From assembly GCA_003563755.1 (NCBI GenBank), contig PWUB01000084.1, forward strand, positions 1 through 5,106: a DNA stretch of 5,106 bases, in the 5' to 3' direction. A program made the position numbers and the translations under genes. Source of the DNA: Clostridia bacterium. Lineage in GTDB: Bacteria > Bacillota_E > SLMV01 > PUMD01. The notes beneath the pieces were generated by a model that was not told the DNA's origin, ran no database searches, and worked only from the letters and a program-made list of their open reading frames with translations. Of the stretch, positions 1-4,936 are shown piece by piece; position 1 is the first letter of the stretch; each line of letters opens with the position of its first letter.

Positions 1-1
1 G

Positions 2-169
2 ATCCGACCCAGCCTCATCGAGGCGGTGCGCGCACCGGTCGCAACGGACCCGGAGGCATGGGAGACAGCCCAGGTGCCCACCCCGTTGGATTTTGTAGGG
101 TGGTCTGAGTGCTGCTTCGGATTGAGCCCCGATCTGATCGACGCGAACTTCGACTACTACGTGGAGTAA
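2..169 (+). CDS. C-terminal end of an unidentified protein (5' end outside window)
   Basis: The frame starting at base 2 is open for 55 codons up to a TAA at 167-169, so this is most likely the tail of a gene that begins before the window. The visible residues are acidic and aromatic towards the end. They include the stretch DFVGWSECCFG, with a cysteine pair, and finish in FDYYVE. No signal peptide, membrane segment or recognisable motif can be seen, and I do not recognise the family. The cysteine pair could bind metal or be incidental. Reasons to believe it is coding: the frame is uninterrupted from the edge, the amino acid mix is protein-like, and a hairpin starts at the base after the stop. 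The function is unknown. Confidence 0.6.
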   Translation: MRPSLIEAVRAPVATDPEAWETAQVPTPLDFVGWSECCFGLSPDLIDANFDYYVE

Positions 170-197
170 CTGCAGCACAAGGGTCACCTAGCTGCAG
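170..197 (+). terminator. Hairpin directly after the stop codon, possible weak terminator
   Basis: CTGCAGC at 170-176 is the exact reverse complement of GCTGCAG at 191-197. The 14 bases between them can add three more pairs (180-182 with 187-189) around a GTCA tetraloop. The hairpin begins at the base after the TAA of the upstream gene, where a terminator is expected. No run of T follows (the next bases are CCTGAAGTCG), so it is not a classic intrinsic terminator. It may only protect the 3' end, or be chance, since CTGCAG is self-complementary. Confidence 0.3.
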
Positions 198-287
198 CCT
201 GAAGTCGGGACAACTACCACGGACAACCCGAACCGGCCTGGGATGAACGGCGTGGGCACCTCACCGGTAACGCCTTGCCGCTGCTCG

Positions 288-355
288 GGGAGTACCAGAG
301 GTTGACAACGCAGCGCGCCCTACGGACCCCCGGTCTACGTTTCCCTGGTACTGCC
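288..355 (+). repeat. Long-range inverted repeat, possible structured leader
   Basis: AGTACCAG (291-298) and CTGGTACT (345-352) are perfect reverse complements 46 bases apart. Pairing can be extended outward, after one mismatch, by GG at 288-289 with CC at 354-355. It can also extend inward, after one mismatch, by G300-C343 and a possible G-U pair (301 with 342). In RNA this would be a stem enclosing a 40-45 base GC-rich loop. It lies about 110 bases upstream of the membrane protein gene. It does not match any riboswitch consensus I know and may be chance. Confidence 0.25.
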
Positions 356-447
356 TGAGGTAGTACGGGTGTGCTGCATGACCGGTGCCGGCATACAGAG
401 CACAATCTTGAGCCAGGATCCCCGCGGTCGGCGGTGGATCCGGGCAC

Positions 448-457
448 GGGGGGAGGG
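448..457 (+). promoter_or_regulatory. Ribosome binding site deciding the GTG start at 465
   Basis: The run GGGGGGAGGG ends seven bases before GTG at 465-467, the standard spacing for a Shine-Dalgarno site. It favours this GTG over the in-frame ATG at 369, which has no comparable purine-rich site and would add 32 residues lacking the hydrophobic character of the rest. Confidence 0.7.
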
Positions 458-464
458 CGAAAAC

Positions 465-944
465 GTGGATATCATTGACCTTGCAGCTCCCGCACAGCTG
501 ATCGCTATCATCGGATTGTTCACCTACCTTGCCATCGCTTTTTACCAGGTAAGGGTTGAGCGCCGGGTCTACAGATTGATGACCACCGAAGCGCCTGAAG
601 TGGACGATTCAGACGTCAGGTACGGCCACCAGTACAAGGACCAGGCCTCCATAGGAGGGGCCACCCAGTGGGAGGCTTTGTCCTGGGAGGACAAAATGCA
701 TTTTCAGCGGTTGGAACACAGGCTCAACTGGTCAGCAGCTGTCACCGGTGGCGTGGTGATGATCAGCGCCGTGATCTGGGGTTACGCAGAGGTGTTCCTG
801 GGCTGGGAGGAAGGTCTCGGCACAGCGTGGCTGGTGGTTGTGTTCATCAACTTCTTCGCGGGGCTGGCGTATCTTCTGTACAACTACTGGCTTCGGTGGC
901 GTTGGGGAAGGGGCAGGCATTTCCGAGCGAGCCGACGCCGCTGA
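465..944 (+). CDS. Small integral membrane protein with three predicted helices, function unknown
   Basis: This encodes 159 residues from GTG, chosen because of the strong Shine-Dalgarno run seven bases upstream. A first hydrophobic helix spans about residues 11-29. It is followed by a soluble, mostly charged segment of about 60 residues (30-88) rich in Asp, Glu, Arg and Gln. Two closely spaced helices follow at about 89-111 and 121-142, joined by a short acidic turn (GWEEGLG). The tail is strongly basic and aromatic (WLRWRWGRGRHFRASRRR) and by the positive-inside rule should lie in the cytoplasm. That predicts a cytoplasmic C-terminus and, with three helices, an outside N-terminus. I recognise no family and no catalytic motif. 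The stop TGA directly abuts the stop of the minus-strand gene, so the two genes converge with no room for a separate terminator. It could be a membrane anchor or partner for a soluble protein, but nothing shows which. Confidence 0.75.
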   Translation: MDIIDLAAPAQLIAIIGLFTYLAIAFYQVRVERRVYRLMTTEAPEVDDSDVRYGHQYKDQASIGGATQWEALSWEDKMHFQRLEHRLNWSAAVTGGVVMISAVIWGYAEVFLGWEEGLGTAWLVVVFINFFAGLAYLLYNYWLRWRWGRGRHFRASRRR

Positions 945-1226
945 TCACGATCCGATGGTCACCCGCCCACCCAACCGGGAGACGATCTGCTCGACCCGAC
1001 GGAGCCCGTTTCCGTCCACGGTGAGCTCCAGGGTGCCGGGATCACCCTCGGCGTCGGTCACGTAGCCGATTTCTGATAGTGCTTCTCGGGCTTCGTGGAG
1101 TTCCCTTCGCGCGACGCGAACACGGATCGTGCGAGCTTCGGGGGTGGGTCTGACCGGGGCATCGTCCACCTGTCGGTGTGCAGGTCCCACCAGAGGTGGG
1201 TCCTTCGAGTCCTGGGGTCTTTTCAT
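945..1226 (-). CDS. Small basic protein with an ACT/ferredoxin-like pattern, function unknown
   Basis: This encodes 93 residues on the minus strand from an ATG with a strong GGAGGA site six bases upstream (1233-1238). The first 32 residues are rich in Pro, Asp and Arg and look disordered. The remaining 60 follow an apparent order of strand (TIRVRVA, 33-39), helix (RRELHEAREALSEIG, 40-54), strand (YVTDAE, 55-60), strand (TLELTV, 65-70), helix (NGLRRVEQIVSRLG, 73-86) and strand (RVTIGS, 88-93). This beta-alpha-beta-beta-alpha-beta order is typical of ferredoxin-like folds such as ACT or NIL regulatory domains, but I assign it from pattern alone. It is transcribed divergently from the ABC-class ATPase operon across a 108-base spacer, so the two could share regulation. 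It converges with the membrane protein gene, with abutting stops. It could be a small ligand-binding regulator. Confidence 0.7.
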   Translation of the reverse strand: MKRPQDSKDPPLVGPAHRQVDDAPVRPTPEARTIRVRVARRELHEAREALSEIGYVTDAEGDPGTLELTVDGNGLRRVEQIVSRLGGRVTIGS

Positions 1227-1232
1227 GCTGTT

Positions 1233-1238
1233 TCCTCC
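1233..1238 (-). promoter_or_regulatory. Ribosome binding site of the 93-residue minus-strand gene
   Basis: TCCTCC on the plus strand reads GGAGGA on the minus strand, six bases before the ATG at 1226-1224. This near-perfect Shine-Dalgarno site is the main reason to accept this small reading frame as a real gene. Confidence 0.75.
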
Positions 1239-1271
1239 ATATCGAGGGTCGAGGGCGGGACCCGGGGTTCA

Positions 1272-1287
1272 TGCTATAATGTATAAT
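1272..1287 (+). promoter_or_regulatory. Extended -10 promoter with a tandem second TATAAT, for the four-gene operon
   Basis: TGCTATAAT at 1272-1280 is an exact extended -10 element (TGn followed by consensus TATAAT). One base later a second exact TATAAT follows at 1282-1287, so the heptamer TATAATN is repeated in tandem. No good TTGACA is found 16-18 bases upstream of either copy, which fits an extended -10 promoter that does not need a -35 box. Transcription from the first copy would begin near 1286-1288, and from the second near 1293-1295. This leaves a leader of about 40-50 bases before the GTG at 1335. It is the expected promoter for the ATPase-phosphatase-P-loop-HD operon. Confidence 0.75.
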
Positions 1288-1323
1288 TGCAGCACAGCAC
1301 GCTGACTATGCACGGTAATCGAT

Positions 1324-1329
1324 GGAGGG
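1324..1329 (+). promoter_or_regulatory. Ribosome binding site deciding the GTG start at 1335
   Basis: GGAGGG ends five bases before GTG at 1335-1337. The in-frame TTG at 1287 would overlap the second -10 hexamer and lie at or before the predicted transcription start, so it cannot be the start if that promoter is used. Confidence 0.8.
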
Positions 1330-1334
1330 ATAAA

Positions 1335-3056
1335 GTGAGTGTTGTCAAGGACGCTGATGAGTTGGTCTCTCAGCTGAGCAGGATCGACGGCCGGGGATAC
1401 AAAGCCTACAAGGACATACGTGGCAGTTACCGCATCGGGGAATTCTCCATCCATCTGGATTACATCCAGGGAGATCCCTTTGCCCCGCCCTCGAAGGTTC
1501 GGATCCGTCTCGATGGGGACAGCGCCGGCTTTCCTGAGGATCTATACGGTTCTCGGGACCGCCGAGTTGCCCTGCAGGACTATGTGCTCAGGGTCTTTGA
1601 CTCTGCCCTGCGGAGGCGAGTTAAGGGAAGGCGTGGCTCAGGTAAGAGCGGAATGGTGGTCGTCGATCGCCCCGGTCAGCAAGTGCTGGAGAGGACAGCG
1701 GTGGTCGTTGATCCCCGGTTCGTCGAGGTGAGGCTGTCGGTCGGCCTGCCCGCACGTGGCAGGCGGATCCTGGGTCGTCAGGCCCAGGCCATGCTGCTCG
1801 AAGAGGTGCCCTCCGCTGCCCGGGTCGCCCTGTTCTACAGTCAGCTGGACGAGGAGCGGCTGCGGGAGTTCGTCTGTGCCGTGCAGGATGCGGCGGTGCT
1901 GCGCCGGGGGCTTGCAGCCCTGTCGGCCGTGGCTTTCGTCGCTGACGGTGCTATCCTGCCCCGGGAATCGGGTGTTTCCGAGCTCCCTCTGCCCGAAGAC
2001 CGTGCGACCCCCTTTGAATCACCCTCCTCGATGCGCACAGAGGTGGCCCTGGCCAACGGGCGCCGCGTGAGGGGCATGGTTATACCGGAGGGTGTCACTC
2101 TCATCGTCGGCGGGGGCTATCACGGGAAATCGACGCTGCTGACTGCACTGGACCGCGGAGTCTACAATCACGTACCGGGTGATGGTCGGGAGCTGGTCGT
2201 GAGCCGCGAGTCGGCGGTCAAGATCCGGGCTGAGGACGGCCGGCAGGTCACGGGCGTCGATATCAGTCCCTTCATACGCAACCTGCCGAACGATGTGAAC
2301 ACTGATTCCTTCAGCACTCCTGCTGCCAGCGGCAGCACATCGCAGGCGGCCAACATAATGGAAGCCCTGGAGATGGAGTCAGAACTGCTGCTGATCGATG
2401 AAGATACCAGCGCCACCAACTTCATGATCCGCGACATGAGGATGCAGAAACTCGTACCGACGGAGAAAGAACCCATAACTCCCTTCATTGATAGAGTGAG
2501 GCAGCTGCACCGGGAGCGAGGGGTATCAACGGTCCTGGTGGTGGGGGGGTCCGGCGACTACTTCGATGTTGCAGATACGGTCATCATGATGGATCACTAC
2601 CGTCCCCGCGACGTTACGGGCAGGGCCATCGAAATTGCTGAGAGCTATCCGGCAGGTAGAGCCCGTGAGCCGGATGTAGCCCTTCGTGGTAAGGCACAAC
2701 GGAACCCCCATCCAGGCAGCATAGATGCCAGGAGGCGGGGCCGGGTGAGAGTGCGTTCGAGGGGAGTGTCCACCATCCAGTTCGGTGAAGACAGCATCGA
2801 TCTCTCCCTTGTTGAGCAGCTGGTCGACCCCAGTCAGACGCGGGCCATTGCGGATATGCTGATATATCTCACACGGCACTTCCCGGAGGCCTCGGTAACC
2901 GACGCTCTGGAGGCTACGTACCGCGACCTCGATGAGGAGGGGTTGGACCTTATATCGCCCTATAGTGGGCATCCAGGAGACTATGCACGCCCGCGGCGCT
3001 TTGAAGTGGCGGCCGCATTGAACCGACTGCGATCACTCAGGCTCGAGAAACCCTAG
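1335..3056 (+). CDS. Predicted ATPase of the ABC class (COG3044 / PF09818 family)
   Basis: A 573-residue cytoplasmic protein with no signal peptide or membrane helix. The N-terminal 250 residues carry family features: DIRGSYRIGEFSIHLDYIQGDPFA (27-50), then RGSGKSG (100-106), RPGQQVLER (112-120) and VGLPARGRRILG (136-147). The ATPase core has a Walker A GGGYHGKST (259-267), the stretch YNHVPGDGRE (277-286), VDISPFI (308-314), an ABC-signature-like SGSTSQAANIMEAL (332-345), Walker B LLLIDED (351-357) followed by TSATNFMIRD (358-367), and GGSGDYFDVAD (404-414). A basic linker (RRRGRVRVR, about 467-474) leads to the conserved-looking C-terminal segment around IDLSLVEQLVDPSQTRAIA (488-506). From the family I know that a trypanosome member, MRB1590, binds RNA through a pore-like element, so a nucleic-acid role is possible, but the bacterial function is not established. 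It is the first gene of the operon; the phosphatase begins 33 bases downstream. The assignment to the family is firm, the role is not. Confidence 0.93.
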   Translation: MSVVKDADELVSQLSRIDGRGYKAYKDIRGSYRIGEFSIHLDYIQGDPFAPPSKVRIRLDGDSAGFPEDLYGSRDRRVALQDYVLRVFDSALRRRVKGRRGSGKSGMVVVDRPGQQVLERTAVVVDPRFVEVRLSVGLPARGRRILGRQAQAMLLEEVPSAARVALFYSQLDEERLREFVCAVQDAAVLRRGLAALSAVAFVADGAILPRESGVSELPLPEDRATPFESPSSMRTEVALANGRRVRGMVIPEGVTLIVGGGYHGKSTLLTALDRGVYNHVPGDGRELVVSRESAVKIRAEDGRQVTGVDISPFIRNLPNDVNTDSFSTPAASGSTSQAANIMEALEMESELLLIDEDTSATNFMIRDMRMQKLVPTEKEPITPFIDRVRQLHRERGVSTVLVVGGSGDYFDVADTVIMMDHYRPRDVTGRAIEIAESYPAGRAREPDVALRGKAQRNPHPGSIDARRRGRVRVRSRGVSTIQFGEDSIDLSLVEQLVDPSQTRAIADMLIYLTRHFPEASVTDALEATYRDLDEEGLDLISPYSGHPGDYARPRRFEVAAALNRLRSLRLEKP

Positions 3057-3089
3057 GACGCAGCGGATGGGGGAGGTTGAGCACGGACG

Positions 3090-3809
3090 ATGGTGAGGCA
3101 GAGCTGGGCCGACGTGGCGGTACGGAAAGTGCCGAGATCCGGAGTGTCCACCAGTGGGGACAGCGTGGATGTGGTGGAGCGACCACGGGGCGGTCTCTCA
3201 GTCGTGATGGCTGATGGACAGGGAAGTGGTCCCGCGGCGAAGAGGGTGAGTAACATGGTGGTAGCCAGGGCCGCCGCACTGATCGCCGAGGGTGCCAGGG
3301 ATGGAGCGGTTGCGCGAGCGGTGCACGACAACCTATACGCCCTGCGCGGAGGCAAAATAGTGTGTACCCTGACCATTCTCTCCCTGGACCTGAACACCGG
3401 TACCTTCGTGGTGTCCCGCAATGGTAACGCCGGAGCTTTGCTGTTCGACGGATGCAGCGTGCGAGCACTGGCTGAGGATATCGCTCCCATCGGGGTTCAT
3501 CACTTCACCAAACCGGCCGTTCTCGAGTGTGAGCCCGTTGTTGGGTATCGCGCAGCGATTTTCACCGATGGAGTGTTTCACGCGGGACGAAGATACGGAT
3601 CGGAACTGGGCATCGACCCCCTCGCCTCCCGGATCCGGCAGAATAGGTCGACGCGGACCGTGGCCGACACAATGCTGCAGGATGCCCTGGATGCGGATAG
3701 GGGGCTTGCACGGGATGATATGACCCTGGCGGTGATGACCGTGGGAGATGAAGAGGTACAGATGGGAGAGGCGGTGATTCGAACGATTGATATCAGGCTA
3801 CCGTTCTGA
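3090..3809 (+). CDS. Stand-alone SpoIIE/PP2C-type serine phosphatase
   Basis: A 239-residue soluble protein consisting of little more than one PPM/SpoIIE phosphatase domain, without PAS, GAF, HAMP or membrane sensor parts. The metal-binding acidic motifs are visible: SGD at 22-24, VMADGQGSGPAA at 39-50 (Asp42), FTDGVFHAG at 158-166 (Asp160), and RDDMTLAVM at 208-216 (Asp209/Asp210). Family members remove phosphate from serine or threonine of partner proteins, for example anti-anti-sigma factors, using two manganese or magnesium ions. No such partner is encoded here. The phrase VERPRGGLSVVMADGQGSG looks characteristic of a subfamily of short phosphatases in anaerobes; I state this from memory. 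The ATG at 3090 is the first start after an in-frame TGA at 3078. Its purine-rich site (GGGGGAGG, 3069-3076) is 13 bases away, rather far, which may lower translation. It is downstream of the ABC-class ATPase and overlaps the next gene. Confidence 0.9.
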   Translation: MVRQSWADVAVRKVPRSGVSTSGDSVDVVERPRGGLSVVMADGQGSGPAAKRVSNMVVARAAALIAEGARDGAVARAVHDNLYALRGGKIVCTLTILSLDLNTGTFVVSRNGNAGALLFDGCSVRALAEDIAPIGVHHFTKPAVLECEPVVGYRAAIFTDGVFHAGRRYGSELGIDPLASRIRQNRSTRTVADTMLQDALDADRGLARDDMTLAVMTVGDEEVQMGEAVIRTIDIRLPF

Positions 3810-4203
3810 GACAACCAGGCCGCGATCACGTGCAGATGAGGCACCGCGTGTGGTGGTCGTTGGACCGTGTGCATCGGGCAAGACCACCCTGGTCGATCTC
3901 TTGCGGGTGCAGGGGATCACCGCCTACAGCGCTGCTCAGGAACACTCGAATGCTCCTTCGATGTACCTGCGGCACGATCCGGACTTCGTGATATATCTCG
4001 AGGCGAGCTACGAGGAGATAAGGCGCCGACGCAGCGTATCCTGGGGCCGCGCGCGCCTCGCGGCCCAGGGGAGGCGCCTGGCTGCGGCCCGGGAGACTGC
4101 GGACCTGGTGATCAACACGGACGGGGTGGATCCCGGAGCGGTCTTTGAACGGGCGATCGCGGAATTGAAAAGGAGAGGTGAAATTTGCCAGACAGACAGC
4201 TGA
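3787..4203 (+). CDS. Small P-loop NTPase, nucleotide-kinase-like
   Basis: About 138 residues from TTG. Strand 1 and the Walker A loop are clear: VVVVGPCASGKTT at 22-34, with Lys32 and Thr33 at the catalytic positions. A second strand, FVIYLEAS (67-74), may take the Walker B position. It is followed by an arginine-rich helix (EEIRRRRSVSWGRARL, 76-91) resembling the LID arginines of small nucleoside or nucleotide kinases, then AARETADLVINTD (100-112) as the usual last strand. The length is short for adenylate or thymidylate kinase, so the substrate cannot be named. The start is uncertain. An in-frame TGA at 3775 leaves only TTG 3787 before the P-loop strand, with the nearest purine run (3764-3771) 15 bases upstream. 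The later GTGs at 3850 and 3853 would cut into strand 1. With TTG the gene overlaps the phosphatase by 23 bases, suggesting coupled translation. It overlaps the HD gene by 19 bases at its end. Confidence 0.85.
   Translation: MISGYRSETTRPRSRADEAPRVVVVGPCASGKTTLVDLLRVQGITAYSAAQEHSNAPSMYLRHDPDFVIYLEASYEEIRRRRSVSWGRARLAAQGRRLAAARETADLVINTDGVDPGAVFERAIAELKRRGEICQTDS
4171..4178 (+). promoter_or_regulatory. Ribosome binding site deciding the TTG start at 4185
   Basis: AGGAGAGG lies inside the end of the preceding gene and ends six bases before TTG at 4185-4187. The next in-frame ATG, at 4209, has no purine-rich site at the proper distance. This strongly supports a TTG start. Confidence 0.75.
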
Positions 4204-4856
4204 CCGTCATGGCTTTGAAGGAAGACGACGAGATCACCACCTACCTGGAGGCGGCGAATCACCACCTGGCTAATGCGGGTTACACTGAGCACGGGCTGCG
4301 GCACGCGAGGCTCGTTTCGGACATCGCCTCGAACGTCATGCGGCGCCTCAGGAGAACCGAGAAGGAACGGCGCCTGGTGGCGATAGCCGGATACATGCAT
4401 GATGTGGGCAATGTTATGAACAGGCGTGACCATGCGACGGTGGGAGCCATGATGACCTGGGAACTCCTTCGAGAGCGCGGTATGCCCCCCGATGAGACCG
4501 GGGTGATCGCCGGAGCGGTGGGCAACCACGAGCACGAGGGAGGCAGAATCGTGAACACCGTGGGAGCGGCACTGATCCTGGCGGACAAGTCCGATGTCCA
4601 CCGATCCCGTGTGCGGCTGCAGGATCCCGCGGAGTTTGACATACACGACCGCGTCAACTACGCGGCCGAGGAGTCGTTTTTGGACGTGGCGACAAGAACG
4701 AAAACCGTGACCCTACGAGTGAAGATCGACACGGAAATATCACCGGTGATGGACTACTTCGAGATTTTCTTGCCGCGCATGATCATGTGCCGGAGAGCCG
4801 CGGCATTTCTCGATCAGAAGTTCAGGCTGGAAGTGAATGGTATGCACCTGCTGTGA
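4185..4856 (+). CDS. HD-domain metal-dependent phosphohydrolase
   Basis: A 223-residue soluble protein. The HD signature is complete: His36 and His40 in EHGLRHARLV, His72-Asp73 in GYMHDVGN (69-76), His83 in RRDHATVGA (80-88), the pair His115/His117 in NHEHEGG (114-120), and Asp134/Asp137 in ILADKSDVHRSRVR (131-144). Enzymes with this set of His and Asp residues bind one or two divalent metals and hydrolyse phosphate mono- or diesters such as nucleotides or cyclic dinucleotides. The substrate here cannot be read from sequence. No GYP motif is seen, so it is not a standard HD-GYP c-di-GMP phosphodiesterase. The C-terminal 60 residues (VTLRVKIDTEISPVMDYFEIF and onward) form an extra domain ending in NGMHLL. 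TTG 4185 has a good ribosome binding site and overlaps the P-loop gene by 19 bases. It is the last gene of the four before a new promoter for secD. Confidence 0.92.
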   Translation: MPDRQLTVMALKEDDEITTYLEAANHHLANAGYTEHGLRHARLVSDIASNVMRRLRRTEKERRLVAIAGYMHDVGNVMNRRDHATVGAMMTWELLRERGMPPDETGVIAGAVGNHEHEGGRIVNTVGAALILADKSDVHRSRVRLQDPAEFDIHDRVNYAAEESFLDVATRTKTVTLRVKIDTEISPVMDYFEIFLPRMIMCRRAAAFLDQKFRLEVNGMHLL

Positions 4857-4870
4857 CGAATGCCGGCGAA

Positions 4871-4899
4871 TTGACCCCGAACTCTCCTAGATATATAAT
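4871..4899 (+). promoter_or_regulatory. Near-consensus sigma-A promoter of secD
   Basis: TTGACC at 4871-4876 (5 of 6 to consensus) is followed after exactly 17 bases by TATAAT at 4894-4899 (6 of 6). Transcription should start near 4905-4908, leaving a leader of about 30 bases before the TTG start of secD. It lies 15 bases after the stop of the HD gene. It separates secD regulation from the upstream operon, although read-through from upstream is possible because no terminator is visible between them. Confidence 0.88.
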
Positions 4900-4925
4900 T
4901 TGGGACATGTTCGGTGGGTTGTGAA

Positions 4926-4930
4926 GGGAG
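4926..4930 (+). promoter_or_regulatory. Ribosome binding site deciding the TTG start of secD
   Basis: GGGAG ends six bases before TTG at 4937-4939. An in-frame TGA at 4922-4924 excludes any earlier start, so TTG 4937 is the only reasonable initiation codon. Confidence 0.75.
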
Positions 4931-4936
4931 AGAACG

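Larger units (their letters stand above)
198..464. other. Non-coding stretch with no convincing gene
   Basis: About 270 bases lie between the hairpin and the start of the membrane protein gene. Open frames here are short and lack ribosome binding sites. A perfect TTGACA stands at 302-307, but nothing like a -10 box follows at the usual 16-18 base distance, so I cannot place the promoter for the downstream gene. The only structure I see is the inverted repeat listed at 288-355. The stretch probably holds the leader and promoter of the next gene, in a form I cannot read. Confidence 0.5.

Noticed and set aside
170..198. CTGCAGC repeat considered as an attachment site or mobile-element end
   Set aside because: Only seven bases and self-complementary; no integrase, transposase or target duplication nearby. 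Best read as a hairpin.
302..307. Perfect TTGACA as a -35 box for the membrane protein gene
   Set aside because: No acceptable -10 hexamer 15-19 bases downstream; the bases there are GC-rich (GACCCC).
369..464. Longer start of the membrane protein at ATG 369
   Set aside because: No ribosome binding site there, and the added 32 residues are unlike the rest; GTG 465 has a strong site seven bases upstream.
1287..1334. Longer start of the ABC-class ATPase at TTG 1287
   Set aside because: TTG 1287 overlaps the second TATAAT and lies at or before the predicted transcription start; GTG 1335 has GGAGGG at good spacing.
2526..2972. 148-codon open frame on the minus strand
   Set aside because: Antisense to the conserved C-terminal part of the ABC-class ATPase, with no motif of its own.
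3037..3490. Two overlapping minus-strand frames of about 145 codons
   Set aside because: Both are antisense to the phosphatase, whose metal-binding motifs fix the real frame; their residues are low-complexity Arg, Pro and Ser.
4008..4646. 212-codon open frame on the minus strand
   Set aside because: It lies antisense to the P-loop and HD genes, whose plus-strand frames carry complete family motifs; a long shadow frame is common in GC-rich DNA.
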